A DNA stretch of 34,974 bases, from contig JAUXGV010000005.1 in NCBI GenBank assembly GCA_030621915.1, positions 1 through 34,974 on the forward strand, written 5' to 3'. Below are positions 15,553 to 24,736 of the stretch, in pieces. How positions within the stretch are numbered: position 1 is the first letter of the stretch; every line of letters begins with the position of its first letter. This DNA comes from Flavobacteriaceae bacterium. GTDB taxonomy: Bacteria; Bacteroidota; Bacteroidia; Flavobacteriales; Flavobacteriaceae. A model generated the notes under the pieces. That model worked only from the letters and a program-made list of their open reading frames with translations. It searched no databases and had not been told where the DNA came from. A program made the translations under genes and the position numbers.

Positions 15553-16875
15553 ATGAATATTACCAAAGAAAGTATTGATGCATTGAATGCTGTCGTGAAA
15601 ATTGATATAAAGGCAGAGGATTATCAGAATAAAGTTGATCAAGAATTGAATAATTATCGTAAAAAAGCGAATATTCCTGGATTTAGAAAAGGGCATGTGC
15701 CGATGAGTTTGGTAAAAAAGCAATATGGTAAATCAGTAATGATTGATGAAGTAAATAAATTGATACAAGAATCTCTTAGTAATTTTTTAGTTGAGGAAAA
15801 ATTAGATGTATTAGGAAATCCATTGCCTAAATCTCAAGACGATTTTTCTTGGGAAAAAGATGAATTTACTTTTGAATTTGAATTAGGTTTGGCACCTGAG
15901 TTCGAAGTTAATTTGAAGCCTAAAAAGGCTATTAATTCATACAAGATTGTTGCGGATGAAAAAATGCTAGATGATCAGATTAACAATATTAGAGAACAAT
16001 ATGGTAAAATTGTGACTCAAGAAGCAGTTGCAGAAGATTCTAATATTACCGGGAGTTTTGTGAATAAAGAAAAAGAAATTGATAAGAAATCTACTTTTAA
16101 ATTTGAGAAGATTAATGGGAAAGGAAATGTTAAAAAGTTTATTGGTAAAAAAGTTGGAGATCAGCTTGAATTGAAATCAAAAAAGTTATTTACGGATGAA
16201 CATATTTTAATGAATATTTTGGGTATTTCACATGATGAGGCTCATGATTTTGATGAAACTTTGCAGTTTACAATTGAAGAAATTTCAAGAACAGAATTGG
16301 CAGAAATCAATCAAGAATTTTTTGATAAAGTATTTGGGAAAGATATAGTAAAGAGTGAGGAGGAATTGAAGGCTAAATTAAAAGAAGATGCAGAAAAACA
16401 ATTTTTGACTCAAGCCGATCAGCAATTATTGAATGCGATTACGGAAAGCTTGATTGAAAATACTAAATTTGATTTGCCAGCTGAATTCCTACAAAAATGG
16501 TTGGAGGTAGCCGGTGAAAAACCATTATCTACTGAAGAAGCTATTGAAGAATACAATCGTTCAGAGAAAGGATTGAGATATCAATTGATCGAAGGTAAAA
16601 TAAGTAAGGATAATGATATTAAAGTTTCTTATGAAGATTTAAAATCATTTGCCAAGGGATTCATTAAAACGCAAATGGCGCAATATGGTAACCCAAACCC
16701 TGAAGAAAAGGAATTGGAAGAAATTGCCAATCGCGTTCTAACAAATCAGGAAGAATCAAAACGACTTTCAGATCAATTGATGAATGAAAAATTACTGACT
16801 TTCTTTAAAGAAAATGTAAAGCTGAAGGAAAAGGAAGTTACTTATGAAGATTTTATTAAAGAGGTTTATAAATAA
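15553..16875 (+). CDS. tig: Trigger factor, ribosome-associated chaperone
   Basis: The 440-residue protein binds near the ribosomal exit tunnel and shields nascent chains. The ribosome-binding signature PGFRKGHVP includes Gly43-Phe44-Arg45-Lys46, the same numbering as the E. coli GFRK site, which supports the ATG at 15553. The frame is open 21 codons further upstream to a TTG that lies in the promoter. The central peptidyl-prolyl isomerase region (about 150-245) is poorly conserved: the usual FKBP residues are not obvious, as in other Bacteroidetes trigger factors. The C-terminal helical arms end at KEVTYEDFIKEVYK. The gene is monocistronic, with a terminator before clpP. Confidence 0.93.
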   Translation: MNITKESIDALNAVVKIDIKAEDYQNKVDQELNNYRKKANIPGFRKGHVPMSLVKKQYGKSVMIDEVNKLIQESLSNFLVEEKLDVLGNPLPKSQDDFSWEKDEFTFEFELGLAPEFEVNLKPKKAINSYKIVADEKMLDDQINNIREQYGKIVTQEAVAEDSNITGSFVNKEKEIDKKSTFKFEKINGKGNVKKFIGKKVGDQLELKSKKLFTDEHILMNILGISHDEAHDFDETLQFTIEEISRTELAEINQEFFDKVFGKDIVKSEEELKAKLKEDAEKQFLTQADQQLLNAITESLIENTKFDLPAEFLQKWLEVAGEKPLSTEEAIEEYNRSEKGLRYQLIEGKISKDNDIKVSYEDLKSFAKGFIKTQMAQYGNPNPEEKELEEIANRVLTNQEESKRLSDQLMNEKLLTFFKENVKLKEKEVTYEDFIKEVYK

Positions 16876-16907
16876 TTTATAATCTCAAATTATAGAATAT
16901 ATAATTG

Positions 16908-16943
16908 CCTCATAAGTTCTTAAATTTATGAGGTTTTTATTTT
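16908..16943 (+). terminator. Rho-independent terminator of tig
   Basis: An 8-bp perfect stem (CCTCATAA, 16908-16915, with TTATGAGG, 16926-16933) is followed directly by TTTTTATTTT. It lies 32 bp after the tig stop codon. Confidence 0.85.
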
Positions 16944-17067
16944 ATCAAAAACTTGTTTGTATTTTTTTAGTTGAAACAAGGAAATAATTTGAAACTGATT
17001 TAAAAAAGATTAAATGAGTTCAAAGTTAAATTAAGTATATTTACAGTCTTATCTTAAATATTATTAG

Positions 17068-17727
17068 ATGAATTACGGAAATGAATTTAAAAATTTCGCT
17101 GTTAAAGATCAAGGAATTAACAGTTTGTATGTTGATAAAATTATTAGCAGTGTAACCCCATATATTATTGAAGAACGTCAGTTAAATGTGGCACAAATGG
17201 ATGTGTTTTCAAGATTGATGATGGATAGAATTATATTTTTGGGTACAGGAATAAATGATCATGTAGCCAATATCATTCAAGCTCAATTGCTGTTTTTAGA
17301 AAGTGTTGATTCTTCTAAAGATATTTCAATATATATTAACTCACCAGGTGGAGGTGTATATGCAGGATTGGGTATTTATGATACTATGCAATTTGTTAAG
17401 CCTGAAATTGCAACAATTTGCACCGGAATGGCAGCCTCAATGGGTGCAGTGATTATGTGTGCTGGTGAAAAAGGAAAAAGATCGGCGCTGCCACATTCAA
17501 GAATTATGATTCATCAACCTATGGGAGGTGCACAGGGTCAGGCATCAGATATTGAGATAACAGCACGAGAAATAATGAAGTTGAAAGAAGAATTATATGC
17601 CATTATTGCCAAGCATTCAGGTCAAAAAGTTGAAAAAGTGCATGAGGATTCAGATAGGGATTATTGGATGAAAGCTGATGAAGCTAAGAAATATGGAATG
17701 ATCGATGAAGTTCTAACTAGAAAATAA
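17068..17727 (+). CDS. clpP: ATP-dependent Clp protease proteolytic subunit
   Basis: The 219-residue serine peptidase forms the 14-subunit chamber that degrades substrates unfolded by ClpX. The catalytic triad is Ser124 (TGMAASMGA), His149 (MIHQPMGG) and Asp198 (SDRDYWM). The oligomerisation and oxyanion block YINSPGGGVYAGLGIYD is intact. The N-terminal 35 residues are a leader longer than the E. coli propeptide and are probably removed by autoprocessing. It lies between tig and clpX, 95 bp before the latter, with no clear terminator in between. A TATATTTA at 17036-17043 is a possible -7 box with one mismatch. The gap before it (16944-17035) contains a 7-bp hairpin, CTTGTTT/AAACAAG. Confidence 0.97.
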   Translation: MNYGNEFKNFAVKDQGINSLYVDKIISSVTPYIIEERQLNVAQMDVFSRLMMDRIIFLGTGINDHVANIIQAQLLFLESVDSSKDISIYINSPGGGVYAGLGIYDTMQFVKPEIATICTGMAASMGAVIMCAGEKGKRSALPHSRIMIHQPMGGAQGQASDIEITAREIMKLKEELYAIIAKHSGQKVEKVHEDSDRDYWMKADEAKKYGMIDEVLTRK

Positions 17728-17822
17728 TTAATAGGTTTTTGAAACTACCCTTAATAAAACTTTGAGCTTTTAATGTTTTGAAAATTATTAAAAATTTAGG
17801 CAAATTAAATTTATTATAAATT

Positions 17823-19064
17823 ATGTCAAAAAAGGAAGAATTAGAATGTTCGTTTTGTAAACGAAAAAAAGAGGAGACAAATTTATTGATTGCAGGAATA
17901 GATGCACATATCTGTGATAAATGCATTGAACAAGCACATGGAATTGTTGTAGAAGAAACTGTAGCTGAGAAAAATGAGAAGGCCTCATCTGAGTTTTTGG
18001 TTAAAAAGCCCATTGAAATAAAGGATTTTTTAGATCAGTATATTATAGGCCAAAATCATTCTAAGAAAGTAATGTCTGTTGCTGTTTATAACCATTATAA
18101 ACGTTTATTACAAAAGCCTAATTCTAAGGATGACGATATTGAAATTGAAAAAAGTAATATAATTTTAGTAGGGGAAACAGGAACGGGGAAAACTTTAATT
18201 GCAAAAACTATTGCAAGAATGTTAAACGTTCCCTTTGCCATTGTTGATGCAACCGTATTAACAGAGGCTGGTTATGTTGGAGAGGATGTAGAAACTATAT
18301 TAACACGATTGTTGCAGGCTGCAGATTATAAAGTAGATAAAGCCGAAAAAGGTATTGTATTTATTGATGAAATTGATAAAATTGCCCGTAAAAGTGACAA
18401 TCCATCCATAACCCGTGATGTTTCTGGTGAAGGTGTTCAACAGGCTTTATTGAAGCTGTTGGAAGGTACTATAGTTAATGTACCACCAAAAGGAGGAAGG
18501 AAGCATCCTGATCAAAAATTTGTTGAAGTAGATACCCAAAACATTTTATTTATTGCAGGTGGAGCCTTTAGTGGAATTGATAAAGTAATAAGTAAAAGAT
18601 TGAACATGCAGGCCGTGGGTTATAGCGCCTCAATTTCTGATGACAAAATTGATGAAGAGAATCTTCTTCAATATATAATACCTAGTGATTTAAAAACTTT
18701 TGGTTTGATTCCTGAAATTATAGGTCGATTGCCGGCCTTGACTTATATGAAACCTTTAGATAAAAAAACCCTGCGTTCGATTTTAACGGAACCTAAAAAT
18801 GCCCTCATCAAGCAATATAAAAAACTGTTTGAAATGGATGGGATTGAGTTTTCTATTGATAACAGAGCCTTGGATTTTATTGTGGATAGGGCGGTTGAAT
18901 ATAAATTAGGTGCCAGAGGATTGCGATCTCTTTGTGAGGAAATATTGACAGATGCGATGTTTGAATTACCAAGTAGCGAAGAAAGCAAATTAAAAGTCAC
19001 CAAAAAATATGCTGAAAATAAATTAACAAAAGCTACAATTAAAAAGTTAAAAGCTGTGTCTTAG
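17823..19064 (+). CDS. clpX: ATP-dependent Clp protease ATPase subunit ClpX
   Basis: The 413-residue AAA+ unfoldase recognises tagged substrates and threads them into ClpP. The N-terminal zinc-binding domain has Cys9, Cys12, Cys31 and Cys34. Walker A is GETGTGKT (117-124), the pore loop GYVG is at 150-153, and Walker B is IVFIDEID (178-185). The ClpP-docking loop reads VGY (in MQAVGYSA) instead of the IGF of E. coli. The C-terminal sensor-2 region GARGLRS is present. It is probably cotranscribed with clpP and is closed by a terminator. Confidence 0.97.
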   Translation: MSKKEELECSFCKRKKEETNLLIAGIDAHICDKCIEQAHGIVVEETVAEKNEKASSEFLVKKPIEIKDFLDQYIIGQNHSKKVMSVAVYNHYKRLLQKPNSKDDDIEIEKSNIILVGETGTGKTLIAKTIARMLNVPFAIVDATVLTEAGYVGEDVETILTRLLQAADYKVDKAEKGIVFIDEIDKIARKSDNPSITRDVSGEGVQQALLKLLEGTIVNVPPKGGRKHPDQKFVEVDTQNILFIAGGAFSGIDKVISKRLNMQAVGYSASISDDKIDEENLLQYIIPSDLKTFGLIPEIIGRLPALTYMKPLDKKTLRSILTEPKNALIKQYKKLFEMDGIEFSIDNRALDFIVDRAVEYKLGARGLRSLCEEILTDAMFELPSSEESKLKVTKKYAENKLTKATIKKLKAVS

Positions 19065-19083
19065 CCTTTGATGATGATACTTT

Positions 19084-19116
19084 AAAAAAGTTACGCTTTA
19101 TTGTGTGACTTTTTTT
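19084..19116 (+). terminator. Rho-independent terminator of clpX
   Basis: AAAAAAGTTAC (19084-19094) pairs with GTGACTTTTTT (19105-19115) with one G-T wobble and a 10-nt loop, followed by a T. It lies 20 bp after the clpX stop codon and 24 bp before dnaG. Confidence 0.8.
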
Positions 19117-19140
19117 GGCTTTAATATTTAGAAATTTTAA

Positions 19141-21138
19141 ATGATTACAAAAAACACCATTGATAAAGTTTTTGAAACAGCTCAGGTAGAGGAGGTGATT
19201 GGTGACTTTGTAAATTTAAAAAAAGCAGGTGCTAATTATAAAGGGTTGAGTCCTTTTGCTGATGAAAAAACACCATCCTTTATGGTGTCTCCTGTGAAAC
19301 AGATCTGGAAGGATTTTAGTACGGGTAAAGGGGGGAATGCCATTACATTTTTAATGGAACATGAACATTATTCCTATCCTGAAGCAATTCGCTATTTGGC
19401 CAAAAAGTACAATATTGAAATTGAGGAAACTATCCAATCTGATGAACAAAAACAACAATCAGATGAAAGGGAAAGTATGTATCTGGTTTCTGAATTTGCA
19501 AAAAATTACTTTCATGATATTCTTTTAAACTCAGAAAAAGGAAAAGCTATTGGCCTTAGTTATTTTAAAGAAAGAGGGTTTTCTGATGAAATTATCAAAA
19601 AGTTTGAATTAGGTTATGGATTAAATGATTGGTCAGCTTTTACCGATGAAGCTTTACTTAAAAAATACGAACTTGAATTTCTTGAAAAAACGGGCCTTAC
19701 TATCGTTAAAAAGGACGATGAAACAAATTCTGTGCAAAGAAAGTTCGATCGTTTCAAAGGGAGGGTGTTGTTTCCAATTCAAAGCATGAGTGGCAGAGTT
19801 TTAGGCTTTGGAGGGAGAACACTTTTGACCGATAAAAAAGTAGCGAAATATGTAAACTCACCGGAGAGTATCATTTATCATAAAAGCAAAATTTTATATG
19901 GTATTTACCAGGCCAAGCAAAGTATAGCCAAAGAAGATAATTGTTATTTGGTAGAAGGATATACAGATGTGATCTCAATGTTTCAATCCGGAGTTGAAAA
20001 TGTAGTGGCCTCTTCAGGTACTGCCTTGACATCGGATCAAATAAGATTGGTAAATAGATTAACACCAAATATTACGGTCTTGTTTGATGGTGATGCCGCG
20101 GGTATACGAGCCTCTATTCGAGGGATAGATCTGATCCTTGAACAGGGCATGAACGTTAAAGTTGTGGCATTTCCTGATGGTGAAGATCCTGATAGTTTTG
20201 CAAAGAATAAAACACAAAGTGAATTAAAGGAATACCTTAAAAATAATGCTCAGGATTTTATCCAGTTTAAAACTTCTTTGCTTTTAAAGGAAACTCAAAA
20301 TGATCCTATAAAAAAGGCAGAATTGATCAGGAATATTGTGATAAGTATATCTAAAATCCCTAATAATATTCAAAGAGAAATTTACATACAAGAATGTGCC
20401 AGAATAATGGATATTTCTGAGAATGTATTATTCAATGAATTATCTCAAAATAGAAAAAAGGAACAGCGTGAAGCTTCAAAGACATCTACAAGTTTGTCAT
20501 CAACTTTTACAGGTATAAAAAAGGAAACTAAGCAAGCTGAAAAGGTTGATGAGTTATTTGGTATAGAGAAAAAACTTATTGAAATCCTTTTACTATATGG
20601 TAATAATGAGGTTGATTTTGTTGATTATACAACGGTAATTGATGATGATGGTAAAAAGATAATAGAAAAAGAAAATTATACAAGTTTGGTCTCTAATGAA
20701 ATTTATATTCATCTTCAGGATGATGAAATTGAATTTACAAACCCTATTTTTTTGAAGATTTACCATGAAATAATTCATAAATTAAATCAGAATCAAAATA
20801 TAAGTATAGATTCCTTTACAAATCATCAGAATATGGAAATAGCAACTGTTGTAACAAATATTTTGATGGATGAAGAAAAACATGTTTTGAGCGACTGGGA
20901 ACGAAAAGATATCATAGTTAAGTCAAAAGATAAACATTTACCCAAATTAGTTACAGATGTTATCTATAATTTGCGCAGATTTCTAATTGAACAGAAAATT
21001 AAATCCCTTATCAATGATTTAAATTCCTCAAATGCGGCAGAAATAATTATGGATAATCGTGATGAGAATATGGAAATGGTTCTAAATTACACCTCTTTGA
21101 AACAATTGCTGTTTGAAAAACTCAATCGAGTATTATAA
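19141..21138 (+). CDS. dnaG: DNA primase lacking the zinc ligands
   Basis: The 665-residue protein synthesises RNA primers at the replication fork. The order is N-terminal CHC2-type domain (1-95), RNA polymerase catalytic domain with TOPRIM motifs VEGYTDV (about 270) and FDGDAAG (about 315), and a C-terminal helicase-interaction region from about 440. In the N-terminal domain the framework YKGLxPF, EKTPSF, VSPxKQI and GKGGN is kept. The four usual zinc ligands are replaced by Ser37, Ala40, Asp58 and Thr61. Flavobacterial DnaG proteins, as far as I recall, share this change, so it is probably lineage-wide and not a local mutation. The gene is separated from clpX by a terminator; its own terminator lies inside the opposing gene. 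Confidence 0.96.
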   Translation: MITKNTIDKVFETAQVEEVIGDFVNLKKAGANYKGLSPFADEKTPSFMVSPVKQIWKDFSTGKGGNAITFLMEHEHYSYPEAIRYLAKKYNIEIEETIQSDEQKQQSDERESMYLVSEFAKNYFHDILLNSEKGKAIGLSYFKERGFSDEIIKKFELGYGLNDWSAFTDEALLKKYELEFLEKTGLTIVKKDDETNSVQRKFDRFKGRVLFPIQSMSGRVLGFGGRTLLTDKKVAKYVNSPESIIYHKSKILYGIYQAKQSIAKEDNCYLVEGYTDVISMFQSGVENVVASSGTALTSDQIRLVNRLTPNITVLFDGDAAGIRASIRGIDLILEQGMNVKVVAFPDGEDPDSFAKNKTQSELKEYLKNNAQDFIQFKTSLLLKETQNDPIKKAELIRNIVISISKIPNNIQREIYIQECARIMDISENVLFNELSQNRKKEQREASKTSTSLSSTFTGIKKETKQAEKVDELFGIEKKLIEILLLYGNNEVDFVDYTTVIDDDGKKIIEKENYTSLVSNEIYIHLQDDEIEFTNPIFLKIYHEIIHKLNQNQNISIDSFTNHQNMEIATVVTNILMDEEKHVLSDWERKDIIVKSKDKHLPKLVTDVIYNLRRFLIEQKIKSLINDLNSSNAAEIIMDNRDENMEMVLNYTSLKQLLFEKLNRVL

Positions 21139-21146
21139 TAATGGGT

Positions 21147-22019
21147 TCACTTGACTTGGTATTTGTCAAGTTTTAATTTCGGATTCTTGAAATGAAAGAT
21201 AATCCCGAATAAGGAAATCAAAGCAGTAATAATTGAAAATAGCACCCCAACAGATACTGATATTGAAGAATTAATTTCTAATATTAAAGAGGCTTCGTAA
21301 AACACATATTCTCTAATGCCAATTCCTGCAAATGAAAATATGGAAAGTACTGAAGAAACTAAAAATATAACAACATATTTTAGATATTCAACTTGACTTT
21401 CGAGACTGTAAATTATACCAATCACACTCAAAACCTGTAGCCCTTGAACTGCAAGAGAAATTAATAATGTTTTAAAGAATATATTTAGGTATTTAAAGAA
21501 AAATCGTTTTACAATAAAATAAGAAATAACAACAATAATTAATATCAGTATTGGAATCAACCAAATTAATAGAGGTAAAGGAATCAAATTATACCCTAAA
21601 AGACAGATTAAAATGCCAATGGCAGTTAAGCCCATAAATCTATCAACAAAAACAGCAGAGGTTAAGGCTTTAACCTTCCATTTAAAATTTTTATTAAGGA
21701 CATATATTTTATATGCATCTCCACCAATACCACCAGGAATAAAAAAATTATAAAACATTCCTATCAAGTACAGGATATTATTACTTTGATTACTTAGATT
21801 AAATCCGGATTCCTTAAAAAAATATAAAAGTCTTTTAGCGGATAACCATTGAGACAATAAAAAGAAGACTATTGATAATAAAATATAAAGTAATTTGACA
21901 TCTTTAAGAGTACTCCAAATTTCAACCAAGGAAATTTTTGTAAAAACAAAGTATAGTAAAAAAATACTGACACCAATTTTAAAAATGGTAGAGATTAATT
22001 TTTTTCTACTTGTTTTCAA
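21147..22019 (-). CDS. Flippase-like membrane protein (UPF0104, lysylphosphatidylglycerol synthase TM family)
   Basis: The 290-residue protein is almost entirely hydrophobic, with about seven to eight membrane helices. The conserved blocks are PGGIGGDAYK (95-104) and FAGIGIREYVF (from about 231), both typical of the AglD/YbhN/MprF-N superfamily. Members are thought to flip or support the flipping of lipid-linked substrates. Here the start overlaps the end of the GT2 gene by 14 bp, so the two are translated from one transcript. Movement of the GT2 product (a polyprenyl-phosphate sugar) across the inner membrane is therefore a reasonable inference. The synthase domain of MprF is absent. Confidence 0.82.
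   Translation of the reverse strand: MKTSRKKLISTIFKIGVSIFLLYFVFTKISLVEIWSTLKDVKLLYILLSIVFFLLSQWLSAKRLLYFFKESGFNLSNQSNNILYLIGMFYNFFIPGGIGGDAYKIYVLNKNFKWKVKALTSAVFVDRFMGLTAIGILICLLGYNLIPLPLLIWLIPILILIIVVISYFIVKRFFFKYLNIFFKTLLISLAVQGLQVLSVIGIIYSLESQVEYLKYVVIFLVSSVLSIFSFAGIGIREYVFYEASLILEINSSISVSVGVLFSIITALISLFGIIFHFKNPKLKLDKYQVK
21149..21179 (+). terminator. dnaG terminator lying within the 3' end of the opposing gene
   Basis: ACTTGAC (21149-21155) and GTCAAGT (21165-21171) form a 7-bp stem with a 9-nt loop followed by TTTAATTT on the plus strand. It starts 11 bp after the dnaG stop codon and is wholly within the last codons of the convergent flippase-like gene. The minus-strand side has no T run. 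Confidence 0.65.
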
Positions 22020-22953
22020 TAGTGGTAATTTTTCTTATGTTAAAAGGTTTTTTATCCTGTGATTCATAATAGGTCTTCATTAATAAGTCGGTAACAATTC
22101 CGATGGTAAACAATTGAACACCTACTAGAACCATTAATACGCCAAGTATCAGAAGAGGTCTGTTTCCTATTTCGTTACCAAGTACTTTTAGAATCAATAA
22201 ATAAATGTTTATAAAAACTCCAATAGTGAAAAGAAAAATACCAATATTGCCAAATAGATATATAGGTTTTTGTAAATACTTTCTCTGAAATAATATTAAT
22301 AGTAAATCATTAACAACTTTAAAGGTTCTGCCCAAACCGTATTTTGATTCACCATATTTTCTAGAATGGTGCTTTACTTTTACTTCGGTAATTCTTGCCC
22401 CATTGATATGAGCCAATAACGTAATGAATCTGTGCAATTCGCCATATAATTTAAGCTCTTTTGCGGTTTCTTTTGTGAATATTTTTAAGGCGCAACCGTG
22501 ATCTTTGATATTAAGTTTGGTTGTTTTACCTATGATATAGTTTGCAATTTTAGAAGGAAAGGTTCTTATTAATGAATCCTTTCTTTTTTGCCGAATACCG
22601 GTTACGATATCCCAATCCCCTTTGATTAATAAATCGAGCATATTAGGAATGTCAGAAGGATCATTTTGCATATCCCCGTCCATGGTAATTATAAATTCAC
22701 CTTTGGCATAATCAATACCGGCTTGTAAGGCTGAACTCTGTCCGTAGTTTTTTTTCATTTCGATTAAAACTACATTTGGATTCTTCATATCCTTTACATC
22801 ATTTCTGGTGTTGTCAGTCGAATAATCGTCGATATAAATAATTTCATAGGAATATCCCTTCAATGCATCTTCGATAGCTTTTGTCAATAAACCGATATTG
22901 CCTTCTTCATTATAAACCGGGATAATTATGGATAGTAATTCTGAAATATTCAT
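22006..22953 (-). CDS. Family 2 glycosyltransferase, polyprenyl-phosphate hexose synthase type
   Basis: The 315-residue protein starts at the ATG at 22953; a TTG one codon upstream is also possible. Residues 1-230 form a GT-A domain: IIIPVYNEEGNI (9-20), IDDYSTDNT (41-49) and the metal-binding DGDMQNDPSD (92-101), followed by GCALKIF. This pattern matches DPM1/GtrB/ArnC-like enzymes that load a sugar onto undecaprenyl or dolichyl phosphate. Two C-terminal membrane helices (about 235-300) also match the GtrB/ArnC type. A TATTTTTG box (22978-22971) lies 18 bp upstream. It shares its upstream region with the divergent GT-C gene. The sugar cannot be predicted. Confidence 0.88.
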   Translation of the reverse strand: MNISELLSIIIPVYNEEGNIGLLTKAIEDALKGYSYEIIYIDDYSTDNTRNDVKDMKNPNVVLIEMKKNYGQSSALQAGIDYAKGEFIITMDGDMQNDPSDIPNMLDLLIKGDWDIVTGIRQKRKDSLIRTFPSKIANYIIGKTTKLNIKDHGCALKIFTKETAKELKLYGELHRFITLLAHINGARITEVKVKHHSRKYGESKYGLGRTFKVVNDLLLILFQRKYLQKPIYLFGNIGIFLFTIGVFINIYLLILKVLGNEIGNRPLLILGVLMVLVGVQLFTIGIVTDLLMKTYYESQDKKPFNIRKITTIENK

Positions 22954-23020
22954 CAATTAAAATTAAGAATCAAAAATAATATAATTATTTTGAATATAAT
23001 CTTTATATGTTTATTAAGTG

Positions 23021-23028
23021 TATTTTTG
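23021..23028 (+). promoter_or_regulatory. -7 box of the GT-C glycosyltransferase gene
   Basis: TATTTTTG matches TAnnTTTG and lies 36 bp before the ATG at 23065. No TTG is seen at the usual -33 distance. Its position inside the longer open frame argues for the 23065 start. Confidence 0.45.
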
Positions 23029-23064
23029 AGTCCAATAAGCCGTATCAAATTTTGTAATTACCCT

Positions 23065-24735
23065 ATGGAATCTATTTTTTCAAAAAACATTAGAATTTTT
23101 TTATATTCACTTCTGGCTTTAGTTTATATTTCGGGTTTGTTTATTCCTGTGATGGAATACGATTCGGCACAACATGCGACCATGGCCATGCATATGTATT
23201 TGGAAAATGACTTTTTACATCTCTATAAAGGATTTGATGATTATCTGGATAAACCACATATGCATTTTTGGTTATCGGCTATGTCCTTTAAAATATTTGG
23301 CGTGTCGCATTGGGCCTATAGATTGCCGGCTTTAATTTTTACAATGATTGGTGCCTATTCATGTTTTCGTTTGGCAAGGGAGTTATATGGTAGAAAAGCC
23401 GGACATATTGCCTCCTTTATATTTCTTTCAACTCAGGCAATTATTTTGGCAAATCATGATGTTCGTACAGATGCTGTGTTAACAGGTGCAAGTATTTATG
23501 CAATTTGGCAATTGGTTAAATATATCAAATCAGAGAAATTGTTACATGTCATATTGGGTTCCATTGGATTAGGAGTGGCATTCAGTACCAAGGGGCAACT
23601 TGCTGTTTTGATGATTGGTGGGGCACTTTTATGCTATATTCTATATAATAGAAAATGGAATACTGTTTTCAATTGGAAAGTTTTGATGGGAATTATAACT
23701 TTTTTAATCACTTGTATTCCTATGTTATATGCATATTATGTACAATTCGATTTGCATCCCGAAAAAATAGTAAATGGTCAAACCAATGTTTCGGGTATTA
23801 GATTTATTTTTTGGGATCAGAGTTTTAATCGATTTTCTGTTTCAGACGCCGAGGCAAGTGGCTCTAGTACGGATTATTTTTTCTTTTTCCATACCATGTT
23901 ATGGGCATTTTTACCTTGGGCTGTTATAGCTTACATAGCTATTTTTCATAGAAGTATACAATTTGTTAAAGCTAAATTTAAACATAAAAATGGATTAGAA
24001 TTTTTGACAGTTGGAGGTTTTTGGCTGATCATGATCATTATTAATTTATCTAAATCCAAACTACCTCATTATATGAATAGTCTGTTTCCTGTTTTAGCCG
24101 TATTAATATCAGGATATCTTGTTTATTTGTTGGAATCATCAAATAATAAAATACTTAAAATAATTCTTAGGGTTCAATATTTTATTATCAGTTTGGGAAG
24201 TATTTTAGCAATTGTTCTTGTTACCTTAGTTTTTCCGGCTTCATATATCCAATTAATTTTTTATGGTCTTTTATTTGCTATATTATGTTATAATATTTAT
24301 AGAAAGAATGAATTGGTTTCAAAAACAATAATTATTTCAGTGTTGTTTTCTGTTTTTGTGAACTTTAGCCTGAATACACAATTTTATCCCAGTTTGTTAA
24401 ATTATCAGGCAGGTAGTAATATGGTAAAAGTTATTGATGAAGAAAATATTGAAATTGACGATGTTTATATTTTTGATAAAGCTTATAGTTGGTCATTAAA
24501 CTTTTATACAAAAAGAGATACTCCAAGTCTGTCGGTTGAAGATTTTAGCAATAATAAAGGAAAATGGCTCTTTGTTTATGAAAAGGATTTGGAAAGATTA
24601 ATATCTCAAAATGTACATTGGGAAACTATCTATGAAGTACCCAGATATAGAATTACGATGTTGACATTGCCATTTTTAAACCCTAAAACAAGAAATAGTC
24701 AGTTGAGTAAAGCCTATTTGTTACAACTCAATTAA
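23065..24735 (+). CDS. GT-C integral-membrane glycosyltransferase (ArnT/PMT family)
   Basis: The protein has 556 residues from the ATG at 23065. The frame is open to a TTG at 22990, but a promoter-like box lies in that part. There are roughly 11-12 membrane helices and a soluble C-terminal domain of about 90 residues. The first external loop has the acidic pair of the GT-C active site in MEYDSAQHA (Glu31, Asp33), followed by KPHMHFWLSAMSFKIFG (63-79) and a His-Asp-Arg-Asp block NHDVRTDAVL, all typical of PMT_2/ArnT proteins. Such enzymes use a polyprenyl-phosphate sugar on the periplasmic side and transfer it to lipid A, protein or glycan. The neighbours (GT2 and flippase-like) could supply this donor. 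It ends 1 bp before the convergent nadE end. Confidence 0.85.
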   Translation: MESIFSKNIRIFLYSLLALVYISGLFIPVMEYDSAQHATMAMHMYLENDFLHLYKGFDDYLDKPHMHFWLSAMSFKIFGVSHWAYRLPALIFTMIGAYSCFRLARELYGRKAGHIASFIFLSTQAIILANHDVRTDAVLTGASIYAIWQLVKYIKSEKLLHVILGSIGLGVAFSTKGQLAVLMIGGALLCYILYNRKWNTVFNWKVLMGIITFLITCIPMLYAYYVQFDLHPEKIVNGQTNVSGIRFIFWDQSFNRFSVSDAEASGSSTDYFFFFHTMLWAFLPWAVIAYIAIFHRSIQFVKAKFKHKNGLEFLTVGGFWLIMIIINLSKSKLPHYMNSLFPVLAVLISGYLVYLLESSNNKILKIILRVQYFIISLGSILAIVLVTLVFPASYIQLIFYGLLFAILCYNIYRKNELVSKTIIISVLFSVFVNFSLNTQFYPSLLNYQAGSNMVKVIDEENIEIDDVYIFDKAYSWSLNFYTKRDTPSLSVEDFSNNKGKWLFVYEKDLERLISQNVHWETIYEVPRYRITMLTLPFLNPKTRNSQLSKAYLLQLN

Positions 24736-24736
24736 T

